Of a DNA stretch of 64,000 bases, positions 47,336-58,800 are shown one piece after another. The position numbers and the translations under genes are program-made. Source of the DNA: Campanula takesimana (lineage: Eukaryota > Streptophyta > Magnoliopsida > Asterales > Campanulaceae); assembly GCA_026119855.1 (NCBI GenBank), contig JAOWBW010000764.1, forward strand, positions 124,001-188,000, given 5' to 3'. The notes under the pieces are model-generated. The model ran no database searches, had not been told where the DNA came from, and saw only the letters and a list, made by a program, of their open reading frames with translations. Within the stretch, counting starts at the first letter, position 1; each line of letters opens with the position of its first letter.

Positions 47336-47864
47336 TATTCATGTTCTTAACATGTTTATTCATATGTTCTTCATAATATTCATATGTTCATAATATATTC
47401 TTCGCGTGTTCTTCATGTTCATAGATTAAAACCTTATTTATGCTAGATTTAGGGTTTCAATCTTCATGATTAATATGTTATTTCATAGCCAATGATGATC
47501 TAGGGTTCCTCAACCCGAACATGATCTAGGAACTACTTCTAAACCCTAATCATTAGGTAAATTCCCCATCATTATGCATGATCCCGATTCTTCTGCCTAT
47601 TCTAAATTATTCTCGAACTACGTTGACCTGAACTTCTCATGTTGAGAGGAACATAGGCAATCTTCGGATCCGGTCTCTAAACACCGCACACAACCTAAAC
47701 CGCATCATGATAGAAAGACCGGTCATTCGGGCGATAAGAGTGATAACGCTTAATATTCTTCTTTTATCGTAATTTGACCCCGAACCCATTTGCATGATTT
47801 TTCTCAATGTTTTGGCTAATTAAAACGGCGTGGCAACTCTCACTTTTAAACTCACGTATTCATA
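47336..47864 (+). repeat. LTR scrap of the D/F family
   Basis: Matches the 3' third of the D LTR (about 15290-15977), including the hairpin module at 47615-47680, and ends CGTATTCATA. Confidence 0.8.
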
Positions 47865-48705
47865 GGCTCTGATACCAGTTGTTGGAACCGGGACCACCCC
47901 CACCACTCCACACTAGTATGATATTATCCACTTTGGCCCCAGCCCGCACGGATTTGTTTTTTGGTCAACTCCCAAGGCCTCATACTAGTTGTTGAGACCG
48001 CGACCACCCGAACCACTCCACATTATTATGATATTGTCCGCTTTAGGCCCATCCCGCACGGATTTATTTTTGGGTCAACTCCCAAAAGGCCTTATACTAA
48101 TGGAGTGTGTGGACACCTTTATATACTAGTCAATTATTCATTCAATTGCTGATGTGGGACTTGGGTTAATACCCCAACAAACCTCCCCTTAACTCAAGTA
48201 CCTTTAACGAAACTTGTACCACCGCTAACACCATCTGCAAGCCACGCCGCCCAATCACCTTAATCGGGAAGAATTTCTACACAAGGGTCTTTTTCACGAG
48301 ATCACACATAGGATAATCCCACACATCTCGAACGCGGTCCACTTCGCGTTGGGCCCATCAACCAACCTGGGCTCTGATACCAGTTGTTGGGACCGCGACC
48401 ACCCTCAGTACACCACATTAGTATGATATTGTCTGCTTTGGGAGCAGCCTGCACGGATTTGTTTTTGGTTCATCTCCCAAAAGGCCTCATACTAATGGAG
48501 TGTGTGGACACCTTTATATACTAATTCTTCTTTCAATTGCCGATGTAGGACTTGGGTTGACACCCCAACAAACCTCCCCTCAAACAAAGGACCACTTCCA
48601 GCGAAGTTTACTTGCACCGCGGGACACGCCACCCGATCACCAATATCAAGAAGACTTTTGACACAAGGCACACACAGTGCTCCATTCGTGAGGTCACACT
48701 AAAGG
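47865..48705 (-). mobile_element. Tandem TRIM array (LTR-internal-LTR-internal)
   Basis: On the minus strand there are two LTRs of 190 and 186 bp (47990-48179 and 48385-48570, TGTTG...CCAACA). They flank a 205-bp internal part with a tRNA-Met primer site (48370-48382) at one end and a purine tract (AGGGGAGG on the minus strand, from 48182) at the other. A further LTR fragment (47880-47989) with its own primer-site remnant (47865-47877) lies on the left, and a second partial internal region (48571-48705) on the right. Size and layout are those of terminal-repeat retrotransposons in miniature, which carry no genes. Confidence 0.85.
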
Positions 48706-48708
48706 AAA

Positions 48709-49070
48709 TCTGATGAGAATTGTGTTGCAGGTTGTACAAGAGGACATGATAAATCTGAACTAAAGAACTCAAAGGAATCTGTAGAACCAGCACCTGTGCA
48801 GACAAATTATACACCAGCTGAGCAGACAACTGACAACACAAGTGGTCAGACAGTGGCAGAATCATGTTCAGATTCTGAAACCAAAGAAGGATTTGACCTG
48901 AATGAAGGAGCTGGTGTGAGCAGGTTTGAAGATATTCTTTCCATAATACACGATAACCATCCTACTTCCTAGGTTATTAGAAGAGTGGATGAAAAGAGAA
49001 AAATAAGAGGAAAGAAGGTCAATTACCGTGACCGTGATGTTTGGTATGCATGAACTCTGTATACCATTAG
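48709..49070 (+). pseudogene. Fragment of an unidentified cellular-looking gene, copy 1
   Basis: One frame stays open from 48709 to a TAG at about 48969 and continues in register to a TGA near 49051. It encodes an acidic Ser/Thr/Glu-rich segment with GFDLNEGAGVSRFEDILS (containing a DLN core like EAR repression motifs) and then a basic segment (KRKIRGKKVNY). A possible splice acceptor TTGCAG ends at 48730, and a good donor AG/GTAAGT lies at 49070/49071. No transposon domain is recognised. The high similarity of copy 2 at the amino-acid level suggests a once-functional exon. The gene family is not identified. Confidence 0.5.
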
Positions 49071-49149
49071 GTAAGTTTAGTTTGTTTAGTTGCCAATGAC
49101 GAATTTGATTCAGAGGCATTTTTTATGGCACTTAAGGGTCAGCTAATCA

Positions 49150-49500
49150 TTGATTCCAAAAGCGCCAATTTTTGTTGTTTGAATCTTTAAATTGAGTTGG
49201 GTTCGTGGGATAATAGGGAACAAGCTTTTGTGCTGCTATCTGCTATTGAATCACAATGTGTAAGAGTTGGTATAGGTGCACTAAACTTCTTTGGATGAAT
49301 AAATTGATCAAATATCGTGGAATCAAAGACAAAATCTCATCTATCTTTTGTGATTCTAAGGGTACCATATAGATTCTTAAAGGCCCTGTTCAATGTTCTA
49401 CCCCTAAGCATCTTGATTTTAGGCTTCACTATGTTCGAGATATTGTTAATCAAAAAATCATTAATCGTCAATTTGAGGTAAATAATAAATGATTGAATGA
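49150..49500 (+). pseudogene. Decayed copia RNase H C-terminal fragment
   Basis: Plus-strand translation with frame changes resembles the copia RNase H end: a SAIESQCV segment (near 49237), then FCDSKG, KHLDFRLHYVRDIVN and an INRQF-like end (49350-49480). Several stops. Confidence 0.6.
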
Positions 49501-50109
49501 TATTTTCATAAGGACTTTTTTCTTCGAGAGATGTTTTTCTCTCGGTGTATGTGAGTTAAGTTGATCGGACAAGTGTCTGGACAACTATCTGCATCTCTGT
49601 ATAATTGTATATTACAGGAAAAAAAAATTACATTCATGCTTTGCATGATTATCTCTTGTGATCACTTGGTTGACCTTTCCCGTGGATATGTGTTTGAACC
49701 TTGAATGTGAGACCCTTCTTAACCTAACAATAAAAATTATCTTGTTAATTCCTTCATGTTGTTTATCATGGAGTGGGCACTTAATCTAAAGTTACGGGGA
49801 AAAACAAGCTGCCTCCTATCTTTGAAATCACTACTCATTTAGGCAAAATACCGACGTTGTACAAAAATACATCACTTGAGGAAAAGGGTATGGTGACACT
49901 GTATTGTGAGAGTGAAAAACCCCTCCCCATAACTGATTCAATGCCTAAAAAGGAAGTTTTCTAGAGGCTACATGATTGAAGGGTATCTCATTGAATTCTT
50001 ATGAGTTGGACTAGGCCAATGGATATGTTGACCATACCATATCACACCAAATTGATATCAATCTCCACTATGTGTGCTTGTTAGGCATAACTCAAAATTA
50101 GGAATTCTT
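49501..50109. other. No gene seen
   Basis: AT-rich sequence without a credible frame or clear repeat; possibly the 3' part of the copia fragment to its left. Confidence 0.4.
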
Positions 50110-50223
50110 CAGCTGAGCAAACAACTAAAAGCACAAGTGGTCAGATAGTGGCAGAATCAGGTTCAGATTCTGATTCTAAAGAAGGATTTGACCTGAATGA
50201 AGAAGCTGGTGTGAGCAAGTTTG
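50110..50223 (+). pseudogene. Unidentified gene fragment, copy 2, left part
   Basis: Same frame as copy 1 from the CAGCTGAGCA point on, including KEGFDLNEEAGVSK. It is cut by the solo LTR after GTTTG. Similarity to copy 1 stops abruptly upstream of 50115. Confidence 0.55.
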
Positions 50224-51615
50224 TGTTAGGTTTCGTGCAATCATGCACAGCGGAAGACATCACATGAAAAACCCAAAATCCTAGATCCATTATGTTCAAT
50301 AATTCATAATATGAAGATGAAAGAAACTAACCCTTGTAGATCGAAATATGAAACCTTGGATTTAGATGTTAAGAGGAGCACCCTCTACCGGTGATCCACA
50401 CTTCGAACGGATTCAAGAACTCTTCTTGACTTTACTACTAGGTCCTTTGTATTGAAAAACTTGATGAAGAACGATTCTTCAATTGCTCCCTATGATTATT
50501 ATTGTTTGATAATTGGGATTAATCAAACCTAATAATCCTAGTATAATATGTGTATTCTCTCACCAAGAAAGAGCTTATGATTTCACAAATCAATGTTATG
50601 GGAACAATTCCCGGTTGTACATATTATATACTAAAGGTCTCCAAGATCCTTTAGGGTTTAGGACTTCTTGTACCCCAAGAAAAATCCTAAAATAAACTGC
50701 AGTTCGGGACTGCCTCCGTACGGCTCCAAGATAGTCGTGCGGCTCTCTAGGCACCGTACGGTTCCATGCCCTTTCTGGCTCGTTTTTCGCTCCTTTTAAT
50801 TATCCTCTATGTGTGTGTGACCCAATAGGATTATACTAAGTTGGCAACGAGTCCGAACCATTCAGACCTCGTAAGTCATAAGCGGACTCTAGCAAGCCAT
50901 TATGACTACCCAATTAGTATAACTTTGAAATCCAAAGTTTACTAAAATAGAACATAACACAATCGCTTTGTTACACGATGTCTATTGAACATAAGCCATG
51001 GTCAATGGTTAACTTACTTCGTTCAATGCTTTCTCGATCCTGAATGTATTGATAATACAAATGACATTGATCCAATCAATTCATTTGAGCATGGCCATGC
51101 ATTTTATCAATACCATTCATCGAGTGGCCAAAGCTTGACATCTCTCTTGATGAGGAACAAATCCCTTCTTGGCTTATTACCTTTCCCTACATGATTCCGA
51201 TTATGCCAATCATATTTTTTATAGCTACCCAGTTAAGGGTAACGTTTGAATATGTCAAACGTAATGTTCATCATGTGGAAGACTGTAATAACCTCAGGTT
51301 TAGAGATTCAAGTGATATAACTATATGAGATTTAATTATGACATTTGACCATGACATAAATCTTATAGGGGTCAGTCCAGTATTTGTTCTCCAACAAATA
51401 CCCATAAGTCTAATTGTATCGCATACACATAATCATCATATGATTATCTATTAAACTTATACTAGTAATTAATCATAATTACTAGGGACGGAGATTAATA
51501 TTATAATAAACATGCAAAATATATAATAATCAAACATTCAATATCTTTATTAAAGCGTAAATCAAATGATAACATTAATCGTTCAAATAACATGCCTAGG
51601 GCATACACGCCAACA
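50224..51615 (-). repeat. Solo LTR of the E family
   Basis: 1392 bp, ends TGTTAGG...CCAACA, with no internal sequence or primer site next to it. The 5-bp target duplication is GTTTG (50219-50223) and ATTTG (51616-51620), one transition apart. Removing it restores the frame of copy 2. CCGTACGG-type words lie at 50716-50723, 50734-50742 and 50753-50761, upstream of a TATA-like run at 50634-50640 (minus strand). Typical product of LTR-LTR recombination. Confidence 0.9.
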
Positions 51616-51620
51616 ATTTG

Positions 51621-51728
51621 AAGATATTCTTTCCATAATACACGATAACCATCCTACTTCCCAAGTCATTGGGAGAGTGAATGAAAAGAGAAAAATAAGA
51701 GGAAAGAAGGTCAATTACCATGATTGTG
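51621..51728 (+). pseudogene. Unidentified gene fragment, copy 2, right part
   Basis: Continues copy 2 (FEDILSIIHDNHPTS, then a basic segment). Where copy 1 has a TAG, copy 2 keeps a Gln codon (CAA). It is cut by a D-family LTR at 51729. Confidence 0.55.
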
Positions 51729-52866
51729 TGTGAATACCCCTTTCTGATGAAGCGACGCATGGGAAGTATCTTGCAATAATTATTAGTAACAAAGGGAAAT
51801 ATTCATAGCAACATAAAAATATGAGTCGCCACGCCGTTTTAATTATAGCCAAAACACTAAAAAAAAGCATGTTAATGGGTTCGAGGGTCAAATTACAACA
51901 AGAGAAGAATATTAAGCGTTATCACTCCTATTACCTGAATGATCGGTCTTTCTATCATGATACGGTATATGTTGTGTGTAATCTATTTAGAGACCGGATC
52001 CGAAGATTGTCTACGTTCCTCTCAATGTGAGAAGCTCAGGTCAGCGTAGTTCGAGAAGAATTTAGAATAGGCAGAAGAATCGGGATCATGCATAATGATG
52101 GGGGAATTACCTAAATAGTAGGGTTTAGAAGTAGTTCCTAGATCATGTTCGGGTTGATGAACCATAGATCATCATCGGCTATGAAATAACATGTTAACAT
52201 GAAGATCACAACCCTAAATATGGCATAAATAAGGTTTTAATCTAAAAACATGAATAACATGCGAAGAACATATTATGAACATACGAATGATATGATGAAC
52301 ATATGAATATACATGCAAGGAACATGAATATTATGGATCTACACTAAGAACATGACAAGAGCATGAAGAAAAAGTTAGAAAACTTTCCTATGTGGGCAAG
52401 AAATAAACCTAGGTCTTCTTGGGATTCTTGAGGGTGTTCTTGGATGCTTGAGAGACTTGATGAGAGAGAAAATTCGTGATTAAGAACTCTAAAATATGAT
52501 ATTAAAGCTCCAAAATTCAGACCATTATTTATGAGGCAAGGGAGCCTTTATATAGTGAACTGATCAAGGGATCAAACGGCTGGGGTTGGCTGAGGCAACC
52601 ATGGCCGCGTGGCCAAGGGCAGATGTGGCCGCGTGGCTAAGGGCGGATGTGGCCGCGTGGCCATCATTCCTGGCTGACGTGATTTTCAAGCTAGGGTTTT
52701 ATCTGAAATAAGGAAACCCTATTTTGGCCATTTTTGGTACATTCTAGAATATTGAGACATATCTTGGGAATCCGGGACAAGTCTTTTCAAGGTTTTTAAT
52801 TCCTATAAAGTCCTCGTATATTTGGGAAAGCCCTAATAAACTCATTTTTCAGATCGGGTACTAACA
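51729..52866 (-). repeat. D-family LTR a
   Basis: 1138 bp, TGTGAATAC...ACTAACA on the plus strand (element on the minus strand). Words GGCCGCGTGGCC-like at about 52600-52665. Older than LTR b by eye (more differences from D). Confidence 0.88.
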
Positions 52867-52977
52867 GTAGCCCCTCGGCGACGCTTATTGCAAGGCAATA
52901 GGGGGTCGACGATAAAAAGAAGGATCCGTTCTGAAACATGAGTTTCAAAAAGAAGGATGATGAATAACTCTCGCGGG
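52867..52977 (-). other. 111-bp stub of D-family internal 3' end
   Basis: Matches the last 85 bp or so before the 3' LTR of D and F (polypurine tract GAGGGGCTAC on the minus strand), then diverges before LTR b. Confidence 0.75.
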
Positions 52978-54078
52978 TGTGAATACGTGTGTTTGAATTT
53001 GGGATATTCATAGTAACATAAAAATATGAGAGTCGCCACGCCGTTTTAATTAGCCAAAACATTGAGAAAAAGCATGTTAATGGGTTCGGGGGTCAAATTA
53101 CAACAAGAGAAGAATATTGAACGTTATCACTCCTATTGCCCGAATTGATCGGTCTTTCTATCATGATGAATGTGTTAGTAGTGTGTTAGTGATTGAGACC
53201 GGATCCGAAGATTGCCTACGTTCATCTCAATGTGAGAAGCTCAGGTCAGCGTAGTTCGAGAAGAATTTAGAATAGGCAGAAGAATCGGGATCATGCATAA
53301 TGAGGGGGAATTACCTAAAGTTTAGGGTTTAGAAGTAGTTCCTAGATCATCCTCGGGTTGATGAACCCTAGATCATCATCGGCTATGAAATAACATGTAA
53401 ACATGAAGATCGCAACCCTAAATATAGCATAAATAAGGTTTTAATCTATGAACACGAAGAACATGCGAAGAACATATTATGAACATATGAATGAACATGC
53501 AAAGCTCATGAAGAAACTATGAATAAACATGTACGAACATGAATATAAAAGATCTACATTAAAAATAATGCAACATGAAGAAAAAGTTAGAAAACTTACC
53601 TATGTTGGCAAGAAATAAACCTTGGATCTTCTTGAGTGTTTGAATGCTAATTAGAGAGCAAAATAGTGTTTAAGAACTCCAAAATTCGGACTTTAGAACT
53701 CTCCAAATCGGACCCTAAACCAATAGCATGGGATTGGTTTATATAGTAAGTTGATGGGAAGATCTGATGGTCAGGATCATCCAGAGCAAGGTTGGCCGCC
53801 TGGCCATGGTTGAAGCCGGTGACAAGAGTGGCCGCGTGGCCAAGATCAACGCGCAGCAAGGTTGGCCGCGTGGCCAAGGATGCCGGCTGACTTGATTCTT
53901 AAGCTAGGGTTTCTGTATGGTTTTAAGGAAACCATTTGTTACCTATTTTGATAGGTTTTGCCATAAATGAGATATTTTGGGAATCCGGGACAAGTCTTTG
54001 CAAGGTTTCTAATTCCTATAAAGTTCTTGTATTTTTGGGAAAGTCCTAATAAACTCATTTTCAGGCCGGGTACTAACA
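52978..54078 (-). repeat. D-family LTR b, 3' LTR of element F
   Basis: 1101 bp. GGCCGCGTGGCC-type words lie at about 53780-53880, near the TATATAAA-like box read on the minus strand at about 53738-53745. Followed by the F polypurine tract at 54079. Confidence 0.88.
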
Positions 54079-54164
54079 GTAGCCCCTCGGCGACGCTTCT
54101 TGCAAGGCAATGGAGGGTCGACGATAAAAGAAGGATCCGTCTGAAACATGAGTTTCAAAACAGA

Positions 54165-54500
54165 TGAAAGGTAAGGGAACGGCTGAACCTTGGCAGGCGA
54201 CCTACGTATCCGCGGAGGAATCAAGCCGGTCGTAGTTCGGAGGGGATAGGACATGACCAAGGCGGTCGGGTGGCTGAACCTTTTCAGGCTTCCTACGTAT
54301 CCTCGGAGGAATCAAGCCGGTCGTAGTTCGAAGCTGATGGGGAAATTGGGAAGGACTGTCCTCTGATGGGGAGCAACGTCTTTTGCTGGGGAAAATGCAC
54401 CTGCTGGGGATGATAGATGACCGCGTTGGTCGAGTGGCTGGACCTTTTCAGGTTTCCTATGTATCCTCCGAGGAATCAAGCCGGTCGTAGTTCAGAGCGA
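54165..54500 (-). other. Hairpin-module cluster near the 3' end of F
   Basis: Three modules with CCTACGTATCC and CGTAGTTCGAA/GG arms at about 54195-54245, 54285-54335 and 54455-54500 (one with a CCTATGTATCC variant), equivalent to 25807-26117 of D. Confidence 0.7.
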
Positions 54501-54689
54501 TTAGGGAAAAACGAGTTATCGGACTTCTGCTAGGGATAATAAACCTACGGGCACTATCCTGTATGAAGAAAGAACATTCGTTAGGAAATGAAGTCATTTG
54601 AAGCAAGAGGGATAATGGGACAATAAAGACTACGTTGTCTAAATAATCCCGAGGTGGAATAATAAACGCTGAGGTAAGCGCAAACAGAA

Positions 54690-56960
54690 ACGCCCGGGTT
54701 TCTGCCGATCGCGCTAAAATAATGGATGCTGGATCTCTCGCAACAGAAACGCCGAGGCTTCTGCTGACCGCCAAAATAATAGATGCTGGATCTCTCGCAA
54801 ACAGAAACGCCGAGGCTTCTGCCAATCTCGATCGATCTAGGATGCGTATGTCATAGAGGCGCCGAAGTCTCTACAACCATACGAATCCTAAGCAAATATT
54901 AGGAAATGCTAAAATAATAGATGCTGGATCTCTCACAAACAGAAACGCCGAGGGTTCTGTCAATCTCGATCGATCTATGATGCGTATGTCATAGAGGCGC
55001 CGAAGTCTCTACAACCATACGAATCCTAAGCAAATATTAGGAAATGTTAAAATAATAGATGCTGGATCTCTCGCAAACAGAAACGCCGAGGCTTCTGCAA
55101 TCTCGATCGATCTAGGATGCGTATGTCATAGAGGCGCCGAAGTCTCTACAACCATACGAATCCTAAGCAAATATTAGGAAATGCTAAAATAATAGATGCT
55201 GGATCTCTCGCAAACAGAAACTCCGAGGCTTCAGCCAGTCGCGATCGATCTAGGATGCGTATGTCATAGAGGCACCGAAGTCTCTACAATTATACAAATC
55301 CTAAGCAAATATTAGGAAACTGCTAAAATAATAGATGCTGGATCTCTCGCAAACAGAGACGCCGAGGCTTCTGCCAGTCGCGATCGATCTAGGATGCGTA
55401 TGCCATAGAGGCGCCGAAGTCTCTACAACCATACGAATCCTAAGCAAATATTAGGAAATGCTAAAATAATAGATGTTGGATCTCTCGCAAACAGAAACGC
55501 CGAGGCTTCTGCCAGTCGCGATCGATCTAGGATGCGTATGTCATAGAGGCGCCGAAGTCTCTACAACCATACGAATCCTAAGAAAATATTAGGAAATGCT
55601 AAAATAATAGATGCTGGATCTCTCGCAAACAGAAACGCCGAGGCTTCTGCAAGTCGCGATCGATCTAGGATGCGTATGTCATAGAGGTGCCGAAGTCTCT
55701 ACAACCATACGAATCCTAAGCAAATATTAGGAAATGCTAAAATAATAGATGCTGGATCTCTCGCAAACAGAAACGCCGAGGCTTCTGCCAATCTCGATCG
55801 ATCTAGGATGCGTATGTCATAGAGGCGCCGAAGTCTCTACAACCATACGAATCCTAAGCAAATATTAGGAAATGCTAAAATAATAGATGCTGGATCTCTC
55901 GCAAACAGAAACTCCGAGGCTTCTGGCAGTCGCGATCGATCTAGGATGCGTATGTCATAGAGGCGCCGAAGTCTCTACAATTATACAAATCCTAAGCAAA
56001 TATTAGGAAACTGCTAAAATAATAGATGCTGGATCTCTCGCAAACAGAGACGCCGAGGCTTCTGCCAGTCGCGATCGATCTAGGATGCGTATGCCATAGA
56101 GGCGCCGAAGTCTCTACAACCATACGAATCCTAAGCAAATATTAGGAAATGCTAAAATAATAGATGCTGGATCTCTCGCAAACAGAGACGTCGAGGCTTC
56201 TGCCAGTCGCGATCGATCTAGGATGCGTATGCCATAGAGGCGCCGAAGTCTCTACAACCATACGAATCCTAAGCAAATATTAGGAAATGCTAAAATAATA
56301 GATGCTGGATCTCTCTCAAACAGAAACGCCGAGGCTTCTGCAAGTCGCGATCGATCTAGGATGCGTATGTCATAGAGGCGCCGAAGTCTCTACAACCATA
56401 CAAATCCTAAGCAAATATTAGGAAATGCTAAAATAATAGATGCTGGATCTCTCGCAAACAGAAACGCCGAGGCTTCTGCAAGTCGCGATCGATCTAGGAT
56501 GCGTATGTCATAGAGGCGCCGAAGTCTCTACAACCATACGAATCCTAAGCAAATATTAGGAAATGCTAAAATAATAGATGCTGGATCTCTCGTAAACAGA
56601 AACGCCGAGGCTTCTGCCAATCGCGATCGATCTAGGATGCGTATGTCATAGAGGAGCCGAAGTCTCTACAACCATATGAATCCTAAGCAAATAATAGATG
56701 CTGGATCTCTCGCAAACAGAAACGCCGAGGCTTCTGCCAATCGCGATCGATCTAGGATGCGTATGTCATAGAGGCGCCGAAGTCTCTACAACCATACGAA
56801 TCCTAAGCAAATATTAGGAAGTGCTAAAATAATAGATGTTGGATCTCTCGCAAACAGAAACGCCGAGGCTTCTGCCAATCACGATCGATCTAGGATGCGT
56901 ATGTCATAGAGGCGCCAAAGTCTCTACAATCATACGGATCCTAAGCAAATATTCGGTGAA
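54690..56960 (-). repeat. 138-bp satellite-like tandem array of F
   Basis: About 16 units against about 11 in D. Spacing is 137-139 bp, with one unit shortened to about 118 bp near 56690. Two sub-variants recur in blocks (for example units at 55200-55470 and 55890-56170 share ATTATACAAATCC and CTGCTAAAAT), which indicates segmental duplication within the array. Confidence 0.95.
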
Positions 56961-57099
56961 GAATGGAAATTTTAAGGGGCTTTCCGTTTCCAAAGGTAAC
57001 GAATATCAGTCACAATAGTGCTAAGGGCACCTGAAATGAACAAAGGGGAATGTACTAGGGGTAAAACTGAAATTTTGCATGTGGAGGCAAAGATGATGG

Positions 57100-57300
57100 A
57101 TTGTTATGAAGTCGCAAACGGGATGAACTCTCGGGGAGTCACAAAGGTGATAGACTCTCGGGGAGTCACATGGGTGACGGACTCTCGGGGAGCCACAAAG
57201 GTGATAGACTCTCGGGGAGTCACAAAGGACTCTTTGGTGAGTCACAAGGGCAAAGGACCTTTAGGGAGACGCGAAGGAGATGGATTCTCGGGGAGTTGCT
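57100..57300 (-). repeat. 30-bp tandem repeat of F
   Basis: CTCGGGGAGTCACAAAGGTG-type units, about five to six; the open frame across them is a repeat artefact. Confidence 0.88.
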
Positions 57301-57329
57301 AATATGGGAAACATGATCTGGGTTCCGCT

Positions 57330-58800
57330 TATCCTAATTTAGGAGGGAATGAGGCTACGAGCCATTGAGACCAAGGTGTTAGGTAAGGGACATTTTTCTT
57401 GGTTGCCTAGAGGTAGGACCTAAGGCTTTTTAAGGAAGGGGAATAAGGAAGATGGTGATCTCCTAATCTTAAGATAGGGATGCCAAAGATGTCACGGCTT
57501 CTTGGGCTTTAGATTATGTCTTGGAGATAATGTGGGTTACCTAGGCTTACAGGCTAGGGATTGGAGTTCATTTAAGCATGAGGAGAGTATTCTATCCTAA
57601 GCTTAGTGATAGGGCTTTGAGGTTTGGGAACTTCCTAGATGTTAGGGTTTCGAACAAGGGTTTGGAAACTGGTGTTTAAGGACCATGACTCTCCTAGGTT
57701 TGGGACTAGGGTTTAGGAATTTCCTAGGTCTAGGAGGCTAGGGCTTGGAGTTGTGGTAGGCTCAGAGGTTGCAAACGCATTGGATTTTTAGACATAAGGC
57801 TGGGAGTTGGAAAGGTTGTGACTTCCTAGGCTTGAGACCATGGACCGTTGGGAAGAGGGATTGCTTTTGTGGAAGGTCCACTAAGCTTGATATTAGGGTT
57901 CACCATTTTCCGGGATTGGTGACTATGGCTTGGAAATGTTCGTGGTAACCTAGGCTTTAGGCTAGATTTTAAGGCTAAGGACTATAAACTTCCTATGTTT
58001 TGAGACTAAGGTGAAGGGGTTTCCTAGGTCTAGGACTGGGGTTTGAAGGGAATGTTGAATCCTAGGCTTGATGATAGAGTTTAAAGAGGATAATTTCTAC
58101 CTAGGCTTGAGGCTAGGGTTTTAGAAAGAGTGCGACTACCTAAGCTTGAGGCTAGGATTTGGAGCGAATGTGACTACCTAGGCTCGAGGCTAGGGTTTAG
58201 AGCGAATGCGACTACCTAGGCTCGAGGCTAGGGTTTAGAAAGAGTGCGACTACCTAAGCTTGAGGCTAGGATTTGGAGCAAATGCGACTACCTAGGCTCG
58301 AGGCTAGGGTTTAGAGCGAATGCGGCTTCCTAGGCTTGAGGCTAGGGTTGATTGAGTTTTGGACAGGGAATTATATCCTAGGTTTTGGACTAGGGTTCAA
58401 TAAAATGGAGAATTGAGATTGTAAATTTCCTAGGTTTCGAGACTAGGGTTTTGGGAATTTGGAAATGATGTTGCATACGGGGCTTTGGAAATTCCCTAGA
58501 ATTTGGGCTAGGGTTAAAGGGAATGTTGTGGTTTCCTAGGCTTAAGGCTAGGGTTTAGAGAGGATATGTGACTACCTAGGATCAAGGCTAGGGTTTAGGA
58601 AGGGTGTAGCTACCTAGGATCAAGTCTAGCGTTTAAGAAGGATGTAACTTCCTAGGCTTTAGGCTAGGGTTTGAATGGATGTAATTACCTAGGCTTGAGG
58701 CTAGGGTTCAGAGAGAATGATATGACTACCTAGGCTCGAGGCTAGGGTTTAGAGAACGTGTTTACCTAGGTTTAAGGCTAGGGTTTGGAGACCAAAAGCA
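57330..58800 (-). repeat. CCTAGGCTTGAGGCTAGGGTTT array of F
   Basis: Most regular between 58100 and 58350 (units of about 45 bp). Same type as 22790-23620 of D, but about twice as long. Confidence 0.85.
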
